Source of the DNA: Candidatus Sabulitectum sp.
GTDB taxonomy: Bacteria > Fermentibacterota > Fermentibacteria > Fermentibacterales > Fermentibacteraceae
Assembly (NCBI GenBank): GCA_023145935.1
Contig: JAGLDB010000001.1
Coordinates: forward strand, 1 to 38,093
Reading direction: 5' to 3'
Length of the DNA: 38,093 bases
The notes under the pieces were generated by a model, which was not told the DNA's origin, ran no database searches, and was given only the letters and a program-made list of their open reading frames with translations. A program made the position numbers and the translations under genes. Below, piece by piece: positions 1 through 8,360 of this stretch. Every line of letters starts with the position of its first letter. Within the stretch, counting starts at the first letter, position 1.

Positions 1-34
1 GGAAAGCGGGGTTCGATTCCCCGTGGGAGCGCCA
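1..34 (+). tRNA. 3' end of a tRNA gene (cut by window start, identity unknown)
   Basis: T-stem 7-11 (CGGGG) pairs with 19-23 (CCCCG) around the seven-base loop TTCGATT. Then come the acceptor 3' strand TGGGAGC, discriminator G31 and encoded CCA at 32-34. The 5' half is outside the window, so the anticodon cannot be read. A discriminator G is compatible with Arg, Asp, Asn or Ser types among others; the expected 5' acceptor would read GCTCCCA or a close variant. It could be a real tRNA gene end or another partial repeat copy. Confidence 0.6.
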
Positions 35-41
35 AAGAAAT

Positions 42-68
42 AAACACCTCCGCAGGGGGGTGTTTTTT
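42..68 (+). terminator. Rho-independent terminator after tRNA 3' end (repeat copy 1)
   Basis: A ten-pair stem (42-51 with 56-65, one T-G wobble) closes a four-base loop and runs into six Ts at 63-68. It begins 8 bp after the CCA, the normal place for a tRNA transcript terminator. Confidence 0.8.
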
Positions 69-109
69 CATACCCCGCGTCCCCGAAAACAAACCAGTTC
101 ACAAGCGAG

Positions 110-143
110 GGAAAGCGGGGTTCGATTCCCCGTGGGAGCGCCA
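110..143 (+). pseudogene. tRNA 3'-end fragment (repeat copy 2)
   Basis: This is an exact copy of the T-arm, acceptor 3' strand, discriminator G and CCA of copy 1. The bases upstream (77-109) hold no matching 5' acceptor strand, D-arm or anticodon arm, so this is a duplicated 3' fragment rather than a functional tRNA gene. Such fragments typically result from integrase attachment-site duplication. Confidence 0.75.
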
Positions 144-150
144 AAGAAAT

Positions 151-177
151 AAACACCTCCGCAGGGGGGTGTTTTTT
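151..177 (+). terminator. Duplicated terminator hairpin (repeat copy 2)
   Basis: This is the same ten-pair stem, four-base loop and T-run as the copy-1 terminator, shifted by exactly 109 bp. It would block rightward transcription from the tRNA side toward the convergent RloB gene. Confidence 0.75.
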
Positions 178-359
178 CATACCCCGCGTCCCCGAAAACA
201 AACCAGTTCACAAGCGAGGGAAAGCGGGGTTAGATTTCTTTCTGGGGTGCAAGTAGTACATAACTGCCCGGTCCGGTATGTGGAGTGTGTCAGTGGGTTC
301 ACACTGAAATCGAATGAGAGGTTACAATGGATTGTGGCTAGATGTTTGCTATGTGTAAG

Positions 360-1028
360 CTACTCTGTTGGTATTTTATACTCGTTCAGTTCCGTTACTA
401 GCTTGTTTACATGCGTACAGGGGTTAGATCTTGACGGAGGAAGACCAAGGTGAAGTTCATGCAAGCGCTTAGCCCTTCGCACAGCATCATCCTCGTTTCC
501 GAGCTTCTGCAGTAAAGTATACATCTCTTGCGAGTTTTTCTTGTATCTTGTTCCCAGATGAGAGGTAAGCTTCCCTTTGAACTCAGTCCGAGACATTCCT
601 GTAATTCGCTCCTCGAAATGTAGAATGTACCATATTTCGAAAGCCTCGTTCGACCAGGCAGCAGTCATGCCTCGTGCTTCTGCTGCATTGATTGCATTGT
701 CAAAGTCGTATGCAGGAAAACTATCTTTGTCAAAAACTACCCATACATGGTCATAAGGGTAGTCGCTGCACGAAGCTATATCCCGAAGCGAGGTAGCTGC
801 CTCCACAAGTGATAATGTATTTGAACCGAGCCCCTTAATCTTGATATTTACAAGATTTCTTGGAAGTATAGCACTTAAAGCAATAAAGTAGTTTGGCTCT
901 GTCTTCTCTCCCTCGCAAACGATGAGATAGCGTTCACGTTGTGGTCTTGTACGAAAACGTCGCTTCGTGCTGGGTTGTTTTAGAAACCAATCTTTATTTT
1001 GATCAGTTATTTTTACTGGTTTCCCCAT
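360..1028 (-). CDS. RloB-domain protein (Toprim-like effector of an AAA/RloB defence pair)
   Basis: This 222-residue protein looks like the RloB family, which includes AbiLii-type proteins. Visible motifs are YLIVCEGEKTEPNYF near residues 34-48 (a Toprim-like acidic motif), VWVVFDKDSF near 95-104 with the DKD acidic pair, and SNEAFEIWYILHFEE near 125-140. In the related Toprim proteins AriB and OLD such acidic residues bind metal in a nuclease centre; nuclease activity here is inferred. The start ATG follows GGAG with 7 bp spacing and overlaps the upstream ATPase gene by 26 bp, so the two are translationally coupled. It lies 128 bp from the tRNA-fragment array, on the opposite strand. No integrase is visible nearby. 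Confidence 0.8.
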   Translation of the reverse strand: MGKPVKITDQNKDWFLKQPSTKRRFRTRPQRERYLIVCEGEKTEPNYFIALSAILPRNLVNIKIKGLGSNTLSLVEAATSLRDIASCSDYPYDHVWVVFDKDSFPAYDFDNAINAAEARGMTAAWSNEAFEIWYILHFEERITGMSRTEFKGKLTSHLGTRYKKNSQEMYTLLQKLGNEDDAVRRAKRLHELHLGLPPSRSNPCTHVNKLVTELNEYKIPTE

Positions 1029-2319
1029 TTACCATCTCCTCAATAAGGGCATCAAAATCACCAAGATATGGGATTGCACCATATTTGCCTCGGATGTAGT
1101 CTCTGTCGAAGCTTGCATCTTTACGAACTTTAGTCCCCTTTGGGAGTCTGATTTCAGCAAGAGAAAATAGATCAGTTGCCTCCTGTTGCATTTTCTCGGT
1201 AAACCACACTTGGTCACGCCTAAGGTGCAAATTTCTAAGTAAGTGAGTATCATGCGTGACAAATATCAACTGAGCATTCTTCGGGTTTGTTTTTGGGGAA
1301 AGGAAAAGACGCACGATTGCCCGAGTTAACAGAGGATGCAATTTTGCTTCGAGTTCGTCAGCAATTACAACAGCACCTTCACGTAGAGCCTGAAGAATTG
1401 GTCCAGCAAGCCGGAAGAACTTACGAGTTCCCTCTGACTCGTCAACATCGAAATCCATAAGTGCAGTGCCAATGACTTGGGCTCCGCTGTACTTGTTGTG
1501 TACAGTGCTGATGGACACGCGTTTTGCTTTGGCAAAATCAGCTAGTAAGCGTTTGCGTCCCTCATCTGACAGCAATTTGAACGCTGTGGATGTGTCGATG
1601 TTCTCCTCTTTAACAACGAAATCTAATATACAAAAATCTGCTCGCCGAATGAACTCAATGAGTTCTTTACGATGAGATTCATCACTCAGCATTTCAATTC
1701 CCAAGTGGGCATATCGTCCATCATACAGACCATGTATGATTCTAATATTTTGGAACCACTCAATGATCTTCATTGAGATTTTGCCGTTAAAGTTAGCAAC
1801 AACAGACAAGAATAGGGCATTGTCCCTTGTTCTTTCTTCTAAGCCCTTTCCCTCATCAAATAATGAATCAACATCTATACCTTCGCCCTCACGAAGAAAT
1901 AGTGGAGTCTCTTTCACGCGTTTGGCTTCAAAAAGCCACTCTCGCTGAATTGAATTCTGGTTAGACTCAAATCCATAACGATATTTACGGCCATCTATCA
2001 GAAAAGTTATTTCGAAAAGGCTAGGTTTATTCTCTGTTGATACATCTAATCGGAATGGATCAACTGCAATCGACTCTTGAGACTGGCTCTCTTTAGATGA
2101 GCTAATGACAAACCATCTCATAAATGCAAGTGCATTCAGGAGATTGGATTTCCCACTAGCATTTGCTCCGTATATGGCTGCGCTTCTCAGAAGTCTATAG
2201 CGACCGATATGGATGACATTGCTCTCCTCATGCTCCTTAACGGGATTTGCAGCTAACAAACTCAGCGTCACTGGTTGCTTGAAAGATAGGTGATTGCCTA
2301 CTCGGAATTGGATAATCAT
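1003..2319 (-). CDS. AAA-family ATPase (AbiLi/RloA-like partner of RloB)
   Basis: A 438-residue ATPase of the AAA_15/AAA_21 (ABC/SMC-like) group used in many defence pairs. The N-terminus (FRVGNHLSFKQPVTLSL) is typical of this group. Walker A is GANASGKSNLLNAL near residues 50-63. A Walker B-like VVIADELEAKLHP is near 317-329, with LIFVTHD as the H-loop further on. The long middle section would be the coiled-coil or lid insertion. ATG at 2319 is preceded by GAGGTG with 5 bp spacing, and a plausible promoter lies 40-70 bp upstream. By analogy with PARIS, OLD-like and AbiL systems, the ATPase would sense infection and hold or license the downstream RloB effector. The family call is firm; the defence role is inferred. 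Confidence 0.85.
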   Translation of the reverse strand: MIIQFRVGNHLSFKQPVTLSLLAANPVKEHEESNVIHIGRYRLLRSAAIYGANASGKSNLLNALAFMRWFVISSSKESQSQESIAVDPFRLDVSTENKPSLFEITFLIDGRKYRYGFESNQNSIQREWLFEAKRVKETPLFLREGEGIDVDSLFDEGKGLEERTRDNALFLSVVANFNGKISMKIIEWFQNIRIIHGLYDGRYAHLGIEMLSDESHRKELIEFIRRADFCILDFVVKEENIDTSTAFKLLSDEGRKRLLADFAKAKRVSISTVHNKYSGAQVIGTALMDFDVDESEGTRKFFRLAGPILQALREGAVVIADELEAKLHPLLTRAIVRLFLSPKTNPKNAQLIFVTHDTHLLRNLHLRRDQVWFTEKMQQEATDLFSLAEIRLPKGTKVRKDASFDRDYIRGKYGAIPYLGDFDALIEEMVNGETSKNN

Positions 2320-2359
2320 AATTACACCTCATATGTGAGAAAATTACTCATGAATGTCG

Positions 2360-2388
2360 ATAATATCATATTATGATCCTAAATGCAA
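2360..2388 (-). promoter_or_regulatory. Predicted sigma-70-type promoter for the AAA/RloB operon
   Basis: Read leftward: -35 TTGCAT (2388-2383), exactly 17 bp spacer, -10 TATTAT (2365-2360). The start codon lies about 40 bp downstream. Position and spacing are good; only sequence resemblance supports it. Confidence 0.5.
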
Positions 2389-2636
2389 GCCCAATATGTG
2401 AAGAATACTCTAAGCGGAGCCAAACACTAAAGAAACAAGTTAGAGCAAAATACGGGTGTTCTGATCTGATCAACCCAACGAGACTACTTCTTCCTTCTCG
2501 TGATACTTGAAGGGGATGAATGACAGAATTGTTGCTTTCTTCCAAGTTCTAATCACTACCGGAGAGAAGAATTAGTGGGTAAAGCGAACATAGGAAAGCT
2601 CCTTATAGAAAGCACTCTGATACAATGCCTTCATGA
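2389..2636. other. Non-coding stretch upstream of the defence operon
   Basis: I see no intact gene, RNA or obvious repeat here. A short rightward frame opening with GTG at 2575 has no convincing family resemblance and overlaps the decayed frame that follows. The stretch probably belongs to the same eroded accessory segment. Confidence 0.4.
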
Positions 2637-2971
2637 TATCATGAACCGACTTGCATTCTGCATCCACCAGAAAAGGGTTCCAAAAGTATTTCACTACGGA
2701 ATACCAGTGAATGCTGGTTCTCTGCTTTCTCGGGGGGGACGAATGAAATTCCTGAACCTGGGCAGTTGTTTCTGATGAAATTGTCTCTCTCCACGAGGTA
2801 CATTTTGTTGATGTGGATCAGGATCTGCTGACTGAGGATGAAGAATATATGCATCGGGCTGTGTGGAGCAGGAATCCGGTTATTGCTCCCTGCATCTACC
2901 AGGGCTGTTTGAACAAAGCAATGCTCTACCGAATTAGAATGATGTTTGGTGGGAACCCCTATATTAAATAA
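2637..2971 (+). pseudogene. Decayed coding remnant, frameshifted, function unknown
   Basis: Two adjoining frames give protein-like sequence. One runs from 2637 and includes GTNEIPEPGQLFL. It gives way near 2770 to a second frame open from 2756 to the stop at 2969-2971, containing VDVDQDLLTEDEEYMHRAVW and ending MMFGGNPYIK. The residue composition of the second part (acidic stretch, Trp, Tyr) looks like real protein rather than random sequence. Neither part has a usable start with a ribosome site, and the frames are out of register. I do not recognise the family. The likeliest reading is a dead cargo gene of the island. Confidence 0.35.
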
Positions 2972-2984
2972 ATGACAACTCCGA

Positions 2985-3066
2985 CCGCCGCAAGCGGCGG
3001 GGTATCTGTAAGCCAAAGAAAAACAGAAGGCAGAAGACAGAAGCCGACTGTTCGCCCCGAGGGGCG
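2985..3066. repeat. Two short GC-rich inverted repeats
   Basis: Stem CCGCCG/CGGCGG with loop CAAG at 2985-3000, and stem CGCCC/GGGCG with loop CGAG at 3053-3066. Neither is followed by a T-run, so they are not typical terminators. They sit between two decayed frames and may be palindromic-repeat debris. Significance is unclear. Confidence 0.4.
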
Positions 3067-3176
3067 GGGAATTAGACCCTTCTCAGATTAAAGCCGAGCT
3101 GGACAGACTCTGGACTACCTGCGGGGTAGATGATCCCGGAACTGTAGCGCTGATGAAACTGCTAAAATCTCTTTGA
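3012..3176 (+). pseudogene. C-terminal gene fragment without start, function unknown
   Basis: An open frame from 3012 to TGA at 3174-3176 reads like the end of a real protein: a charged stretch near the beginning, then PSQIKAELDRLW, then CGVDDPGTVALMKLLKSL. There is no ATG, GTG or TTG with a ribosome site at its left end, and a stop lies directly upstream. Its family is not recognised. Its stop is only 6 bp from the shared terminator hairpin, so it may be the 3' relic of a gene that once converged on the V-ATPase operon. Confidence 0.35.
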
Positions 3177-3181
3177 CCTGT

Positions 3182-3212
3182 AAAAAAGGGAACCCTTTCG
3201 GATCCCCTTTTT
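3182..3212 (-). terminator. Bidirectional terminator ending the V-type ATPase operon
   Basis: A-run 83-87 and T-run 208-212 (offsets from 3100) flank GGGA/TCCC and CC/GG paired segments around the loop CTTTC, with one mismatch and one bulge. It lies 18 bp beyond the atpD stop. The A and T runs on both sides allow termination in either direction. Confidence 0.75.
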
Positions 3213-3229
3213 CTTTTTGGCGCTTAATA

Positions 3230-3859
3230 TCAGTAAGCCCGGTTGGCCTCAACCATCTCTTTGACCTTCATGAGACGGGTTGTGTTACCCCTCTCCATTT
3301 CGTCAAGCTTGAGACGGATGTATCTGATTGCCTGCTTGATCTCAGGGATCATCACATACTCCAGAGAGTTAACTCTGCGCCTTGTGCTGTCGATCTCCTG
3401 AGCTATGAGAATAATGGCCTTCTCCTGCTCTGCAAGACGAATGATCTCTGGAAGAACCTTTTTGTAAACCTCGAGAGCTTCATCAAGCTCAGGAGGTGTA
3501 TCGAACATTCCGTAGTTCCTTACCTTGCCCTCAATGGTCACTTTGAAAACAGGAAGGGTAAGGTTCATCACTCTTCTTGTTGATGACTCAACAACAGCCT
3601 TTGCGCCTGGATAGCGAAGAGCATCGAGAAGACCCTCTTCCTCCATGGCTGCTCTGGCAAAGAGGAACTCTCCATAGGCAGTTTCAAGCTGGGCTTCCAG
3701 CTTTGATCTTGCTCCCTCGTAGTGACCGATCAGGATCTTGAACTGACGCATAAGTTCATCAAGCTTGTCTTTAAGAAGCTTGTGCCCTTTCTGTGCCAGC
3801 TTGAGACGCTTCTTTAGCTGAAGCATCTCCATCCTGGTGGCTTTTACCTGAATTGCCAT
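3230..3859 (-). CDS. atpD: V/A-type ATP synthase subunit D
   Basis: At 209 residues this is the usual size of subunit D, the central rotor shaft that turns inside the A3B3 head and contacts subunit F. The protein is dominated by long amphipathic helices at both ends (residues 1-75 and about 140-209), as expected for an antiparallel coiled-coil shaft, with the conserved NxLEYVMIPE section near residues 164-175. Its ATG overlaps the atpB stop by one base (TGATG), giving tight coupling. It is the last gene of the operon, followed by a terminator. Confidence 0.95.
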   Translation of the reverse strand: MAIQVKATRMEMLQLKKRLKLAQKGHKLLKDKLDELMRQFKILIGHYEGARSKLEAQLETAYGEFLFARAAMEEEGLLDALRYPGAKAVVESSTRRVMNLTLPVFKVTIEGKVRNYGMFDTPPELDEALEVYKKVLPEIIRLAEQEKAIILIAQEIDSTRRRVNSLEYVMIPEIKQAIRYIRLKLDEMERGNTTRLMKVKEMVEANRAY

Positions 3860-5250
3860 CAGTCTTGCTCTTTAACAGGCCAGTACTTGTCCAGGTTCTC
3901 TGGACGAATACGCTTCATTTCAGTTCTTGGAAGCAACTTCAGAAGCTCCCAACCAAGATCCAGCGTTTCAATAATACCTCTGTCCTCGTGCTCGTCCTGG
4001 CTTATGTAGCGTTTCTCATACTCTGCTGCAAAATGAAGGTACTTTCTGTCAATCTCACTCAGTGCCGCAACACCAAGAATTACTGAAAGCTCCCTGGCAT
4101 TTTTACCAGCTGAGTATGCTGCCATAAGCTGGTTGAACAGATCCGCATGATCTTCACGGGTCTTACCTGCACCAATTCCCTTGTCCTTCAAGCGACTGAG
4201 GGATTCCATCACATCCATGGGTGGGTAGATACCCTTCTTGTGCAACTCTCTGTTAAGAATAAGCTGCCCCTCGGTGATATAGCCGGTAAGATCCGGGATC
4301 GGATGAGTCTTGTCATCCTCGGGCATGGTCAGAATCGGGATCTGAGTAATGGAACCTTTTCTGCCCTTGATCCTGCCTGCGCGCTCGTAAAGAGATGCAA
4401 GGTCAGTGTAAAGATATCCGGGATACCCTCTTCGACCTGGAACTTCACGCCTTGCAGCACTGATCTCACGAAGAGCATCACAGTAGTTTGTCATGTCTGT
4501 CATGATGACCAGAATGTGCATATCCTTCTCGTAGGCAAGATACTCTGCTGCGGTAAGAGCCATTCTCGGCGTACTGATCCTTTCGATTGCAGGATCATCT
4601 GCAAGGTTCAGAAACACAACAGCCCTATCCATTGCACCGGTTTCCCTGAAGTCTTTGATAAAGTAATCGGCTTCCTCGAAAGTAATTCCCATGGCAGCGA
4701 AAACAACTGCGAAGTTGTCATCCTGACCCATAACTTTTGCCTGCCTGGCTATCTGAGCAGCCAGAATACCGTGGGGAAGACCGTTTGCACTGAAGATGGG
4801 AAGTTTCTGGCCTCTGACCAGGGTGTTGATACCATCGATGGAACTGAAACCGGTCTGGATGAACTCTGCGGGGTAATCCCTTGCGTAGGGATTGATAGGG
4901 GCACCATTGATGTTTTCCATTTTTTCGGGAACGATGGGAGGATCGTTATCAAATGGAGGCCTTGGACGACCCTGTCCGTCAAAAATCCTTCCAAGCATTT
5001 CTGTAGAAACTCCCAGCTCAACACCTTTGCCCAGGAAACGAACCTTGCTTGTTTCAAGATCTGTTCCACTGGAACCCTCAAAAAGCTGTACCAGGGCTCT
5101 ATTACTGTCTATTTCAAGAACTTTTCCATGGCGGAGCTCTCCACTGGAAAGCTCGATCTCCACAAGCTCTTCGAAACTTACATCCGTAACCCGATCCACC
5201 AGCATCAGGGGGCCGGAAATCTCCACGGTTGTCTTGTACTCCCGTATCAT
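3859..5250 (-). CDS. atpB: V/A-type ATP synthase subunit B (non-catalytic)
   Basis: A 463-residue nucleotide-binding but non-catalytic head subunit. In place of the Walker A loop it has FSANGLPHG near residues 153-161, the family's normal degenerate form. The conserved [20 protein letters not shown] segment, carrying the arginine that reaches into the catalytic site of subunit A, is near 266-285. ATG at 5250 follows AAGGAGG with 7 bp spacing. It sits between atpA (12 bp gap) and atpD (one-base overlap). Confidence 0.97.
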   Translation of the reverse strand: MIREYKTTVEISGPLMLVDRVTDVSFEELVEIELSSGELRHGKVLEIDSNRALVQLFEGSSGTDLETSKVRFLGKGVELGVSTEMLGRIFDGQGRPRPPFDNDPPIVPEKMENINGAPINPYARDYPAEFIQTGFSSIDGINTLVRGQKLPIFSANGLPHGILAAQIARQAKVMGQDDNFAVVFAAMGITFEEADYFIKDFRETGAMDRAVVFLNLADDPAIERISTPRMALTAAEYLAYEKDMHILVIMTDMTNYCDALREISAARREVPGRRGYPGYLYTDLASLYERAGRIKGRKGSITQIPILTMPEDDKTHPIPDLTGYITEGQLILNRELHKKGIYPPMDVMESLSRLKDKGIGAGKTREDHADLFNQLMAAYSAGKNARELSVILGVAALSEIDRKYLHFAAEYEKRYISQDEHEDRGIIETLDLGWELLKLLPRTEMKRIRPENLDKYWPVKEQD

Positions 5251-5262
5251 TCATCAACCTCC

Positions 5263-7029
5263 TTAAGCGTTTTCAAGCTGTATTTTTTCGTTCACAGCTT
5301 CGGTGATTTTTTTCTGCAGATCATTGATCTGTTCTATTTCTTCCTCTGGCAGATAGCGCATCTTCGCTATATCCTCCGACAGGGGAAAATCAAAGATAAC
5401 CCTTGGGTGAACATCAGCTTCGATGGCTCTGGTCATCTCACGATGGGTGTGAAGAATTGTATCCAGCATAAGCTGCTGCTTCCTGCTGGAGGCAAATGTA
5501 TCGATGGGGTGGAAAGCATTCTGATGGAGGAAATCCTCACGAAGGCTTCTGGAGGTAAAGAGAATAAGCTGATCCTCCGGAGAAAGGCTCTCGGCTCCAA
5601 CCAAACGAGCGATCTCAAGAAGATTTGACTCGTCCTGAAGAAGAGCCATTGCCATTTTCACACCCAGAACCCAGCCTGTACCGAAATTCTTGTCATAGTA
5701 GGGTTTCAGGTTCTTTGTATACAAGCTGTAACTGTCCAGCCATCCGATAGCCGGGAAGTGACGCATATAGGCCAGCTCCGCCTGAAGGCTCCAGAAAACC
5801 TTTACCACACGAAGAGTTGACTGAACAACAGGATCAGACAAATCACCACCGGCAGGGCTTACTGCTCCAACAACGGTAAGTTCTCCCACTCTATCGCTGC
5901 CAAGGCACTGTACTTTGCCGGCTCTCTCATAAAACTCGGCAATTCGGGTTCCAAGGTAAGCGGGATATCCCTCTTCCCCGGGCATCTCTTCAAGTCTTCC
6001 TGACATTTCCCTCATAGCCTCTGCCCAGCGGCTTGTTGAATCAGCCATCAGAGCCACAGAGTAACCCATATCACGGAAGTACTCTGCAATGGTTATTCCA
6101 GTGTAGACGCTTGCTTCTCGGGCTGCAACAGGCATGTTGGATGTGTTGGCCACAAGAACAGTTTTGAGAATAAGGGGCTTTCCACTCTTGGGATCCTTGA
6201 GTTCCGGAAATTCCTGAAGAACATCGGTCATCTCGTTACCGCGTTCACCGCATCCCACATAGACCACTATTTCAGTATCAGCCCATTTGGCAAGCTGATG
6301 CTGAATAACTGTTTTTCCACTGCCGAAAGGTCCGGGAACACAAGCGGTTCCCCCTTTGCCTAAAGGAAAGAAAGTATCAATAACCCTCTGTCCGGTAATA
6401 AGCGGTTCTTCAGGAGCTAATTTTGTGGTTACCGGTCTTGATTTGCGAACAGGCCATTCCTGATACATCTTCATCTCTATGGTTTTTCCGGTTTCGGTAA
6501 CTATTTTCGCAACCACAGTGTCGATGTTGTAATCACCCTTTTCAATCACAAATGTCACTTCACCGCAATTTCCAGGGCGAACCATAATTTTATGAATGAT
6601 CAGTTCGGTTTCCGGAACTGTTCCTACAAGCTCTCCTCCAGAAACTTTCTCTCCGACTTTCATCTCAGGTGTAAATGCCCACAGTTTATCGTGATCAAGA
6701 CCCGGAATGTTGATTCCTCTTGTGATCCAGTCTCCGGCCTGCTCTCTAACCTTATCCAGAGGACGCTGAATTCCATCGTAAATAGATGTGAGCAATCCGG
6801 GTCCGAGCTGAACAGAAAGAGGATGACCTGTCTGATAAACCGGATCACCAGGCTTCAGTCCTCCGGTTTCTTCATAAACCTGAATAGAAGCCTTGTTTCC
6901 TTTTAATTCTATAATTTCACCGATAAGCCGATAATCCGAAACAAAGACAACATCAAACATCTTTGCTTCCGTCATACCAGTGGCGACCACCAGCGGACCG
7001 GCTATTTTGTCAATCCTGCCATGTATCAT
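5263..7029 (-). CDS. atpA: V/A-type ATP synthase catalytic subunit A
   Basis: Catalytic subunit of the rotary ATPase. I place the start at the ATG at 7029, giving 588 residues, because GGAGG precedes it with 5 bp spacing. An upstream in-frame ATG at 7053 overlaps atpF and has no such site. Walker A GPFGSGKT is at about residues 233-240. The non-homologous insertion that separates V/A-type A from F-type beta is at about 105-190, and a GERGNEMTD motif follows near 262. The segment [21 protein letters not shown] is also intact. The protein pairs with subunit B in the A3B3 hexamer. Confidence 0.97.
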   Translation of the reverse strand: MIHGRIDKIAGPLVVATGMTEAKMFDVVFVSDYRLIGEIIELKGNKASIQVYEETGGLKPGDPVYQTGHPLSVQLGPGLLTSIYDGIQRPLDKVREQAGDWITRGINIPGLDHDKLWAFTPEMKVGEKVSGGELVGTVPETELIIHKIMVRPGNCGEVTFVIEKGDYNIDTVVAKIVTETGKTIEMKMYQEWPVRKSRPVTTKLAPEEPLITGQRVIDTFFPLGKGGTACVPGPFGSGKTVIQHQLAKWADTEIVVYVGCGERGNEMTDVLQEFPELKDPKSGKPLILKTVLVANTSNMPVAAREASVYTGITIAEYFRDMGYSVALMADSTSRWAEAMREMSGRLEEMPGEEGYPAYLGTRIAEFYERAGKVQCLGSDRVGELTVVGAVSPAGGDLSDPVVQSTLRVVKVFWSLQAELAYMRHFPAIGWLDSYSLYTKNLKPYYDKNFGTGWVLGVKMAMALLQDESNLLEIARLVGAESLSPEDQLILFTSRSLREDFLHQNAFHPIDTFASSRKQQLMLDTILHTHREMTRAIEADVHPRVIFDFPLSEDIAKMRYLPEEEIEQINDLQKKITEAVNEKIQLENA

Positions 7030-7042
7030 TGCTTCCTCCGAC

Positions 7043-7375
7043 TCACTGCTCATCCTCCGCCATGAGGTCTACACCCACGGCTCTGATGATCAGGTTTCTG
7101 ATTGTGTCCTCGCCTCTGTGCTTCGATCCGGAAACTCCGGGTAAAACCACAACAGCAGGAATCGGCATACTGACAACCTCATCAACTTCGCTCTGGAGGT
7201 GATCCAGCATATCCTCGGTGATCATTATCACAGATACTTTTTCTTTTACAAGGGACTTGAAGATTTTTACCGCTTCGTGCCCCGACTCCGGCGTATATGT
7301 TTCCACTCCAAGAGCCCGGAAACCCAGCACAGAGTCAGCGTCACCGATGAAGGCCGTTCTGCCCTTTTCCGCCAT
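7043..7375 (-). CDS. atpF: V/A-type ATP synthase subunit F
   Basis: A 110-residue protein matching subunit F, the small Rossmann-like subunit at the base of the rotor shaft. The N-terminus AFIGDADSVLGFRALGVET and the central VIMITEDML are characteristic. ATG at 7375 follows GGAGG with 4 bp spacing. It lies between atpC (8 bp gap) and atpA, as in many bacterial V-ATPase operons. Confidence 0.95.
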   Translation of the reverse strand: MAEKGRTAFIGDADSVLGFRALGVETYTPESGHEAVKIFKSLVKEKVSVIMITEDMLDHLQSEVDEVVSMPIPAVVVLPGVSGSKHRGEDTIRNLIIRAVGVDLMAEDEQ

Positions 7376-7383
7376 GCTTCCTC

Positions 7384-8358
7384 CTATCCTCTGGGAACTC
7401 TGGCGCTCAAGCGCCTGGAATCAATGCCAGCTGCTTTGCCGGCTGCTATCATTTTCAAATGGGAAGCTTCCAGCTCACGGCGAAGAACATAAGCTGCAAG
7501 AGGTCCAGGGCTGAACATGTCTCCTGAAGCTCTTTCCAGTATATCGAGGATCATCAAGTCGCTCTCGCGCTGAAATGCAAGGAATGAACCTGATTCCAGC
7601 CCTTGATCCAGAGCCGCTGCTGCCGCTTCAAAACCGGCTTTTTCCCCCAGAAGAGTGGCTAGTCCAGAAACTCGCGCAGCCTCTCCGATCTCTGACGGTG
7701 TGTGATATCCCCCGTCAAGCATCAGTTCTTCAACTGCTGACGAGGTCAACAGATCACTTCTACACCTGGCTGCTGTGAGAAAATTCCTCAGTTCTATTTT
7801 TGTTTTAGGAAGACTGCCTACAGGTTCCTGAAGTTTCCCCAGATTTTCCGACTCTACCCTTGCTGCAAGTCTGTCCAGAACAGAATCAAGCACAGCGGCT
7901 GTGGGAGAATGAAGATTCTGTATCTCCTCAAGAGCATTCTGGAATTGTATTGGAAGCACATCAACAATATTGCTGTCCCCCCAGGATCTTTTAATATCCT
8001 CCACAGAGATCATTCCAGAAGGTTCAACCTCTACATCGCCATTTCCGCCTGAAACAAGGTTTTTCCAGAGGTATCTGGCATTCCTGACATCCCTTCTCAG
8101 AAGAATACCTCGAGTGAAATTGCTGTCATTTGAAAGCTCTGCAAGCTCCTCTTCTGCACGATGAGTTGCGCTTCTCAAGACTCCATCAAGATCGTCCTCT
8201 GCCTGAAGAAGGTTACCGTACCAGGAATCTCCCAGAATCCTCAACACCTCATCTCTATCCTCCGCGGTGATCAGCTGGTTCCATGTTCTATTTGAAAGAA
8301 GAGACTCTTCCAACCCGCTGACTCTACCGCTTGCATATGCGTAAGAACTTCCTGACAC
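7384..8358 (-). CDS. atpC: V/A-type ATP synthase subunit C (AC39/d family)
   Basis: At 324 residues it is all-helical and matches the C/AC39 subunit that caps the membrane rotor ring and links it to the D-F shaft. The N-terminal SSYAYASGRVSGLEESLLS is typical, and the RRDVRNARYLWKNL section near residues 89-102 fits the family. The start is GTG at 8358, behind GGTGGAG with 5 bp spacing and 2 bp after the atpE stop. Sequence identity in this family is always low; position between E and F in the operon supports the call. Confidence 0.9.
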   Translation of the reverse strand: MSGSSYAYASGRVSGLEESLLSNRTWNQLITAEDRDEVLRILGDSWYGNLLQAEDDLDGVLRSATHRAEEELAELSNDSNFTRGILLRRDVRNARYLWKNLVSGGNGDVEVEPSGMISVEDIKRSWGDSNIVDVLPIQFQNALEEIQNLHSPTAAVLDSVLDRLAARVESENLGKLQEPVGSLPKTKIELRNFLTAARCRSDLLTSSAVEELMLDGGYHTPSEIGEAARVSGLATLLGEKAGFEAAAAALDQGLESGSFLAFQRESDLMILDILERASGDMFSPGPLAAYVLRRELEASHLKMIAAGKAAGIDSRRLSARVPRG

Positions 8359-8360
8359 TG

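Larger units (their letters stand above)
1..231. repeat. 109-bp tandem direct repeat carrying a tRNA 3' end and terminator
   Basis: Copy 1 is 1-109 and copy 2 is 110-218; they are identical by eye. Copy 3 begins at 219 and matches exactly only to 231. After that a degenerate resemblance to the T-arm continues to about 252, before unrelated sequence. Each unit contains a tRNA T-arm, acceptor 3' strand and CCA, then a GC-rich hairpin with a T-run, then about 40 bp of filler. The array may extend left of the window. tRNA 3' ends are common attachment sites for tyrosine integrases, so tandem copies ending in a broken copy beside accessory genes look like an integration scar. Replication slippage could also make them. 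Confidence 0.9.

Noticed and set aside
1..231. CRISPR-like array
   Set aside because: The repeats are 109 bp, contiguous and without unique spacers, and their content is a tRNA end plus terminator.
169..453. 94-residue rightward frame across the repeat boundary
   Set aside because: It starts inside repeat sequence, crosses the array junction and overlaps the RloB gene end on the other strand; residue content is not protein-like.
2639..3016. 125-residue leftward frame
   Set aside because: It is antisense to the more protein-like remnant and crosses its frameshift. It has no good ribosome site and no recognisable family.
2972..3091. 39-residue rightward frame starting right after the first remnant
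   Set aside because: It spans both GC-rich palindromes, has low complexity and basic composition, and shares its sequence with the more convincing 3012-3176 frame.
4147..5628. 493-residue rightward frame
   Set aside because: It is a long antisense shadow of atpB and atpA, both of which are certain.
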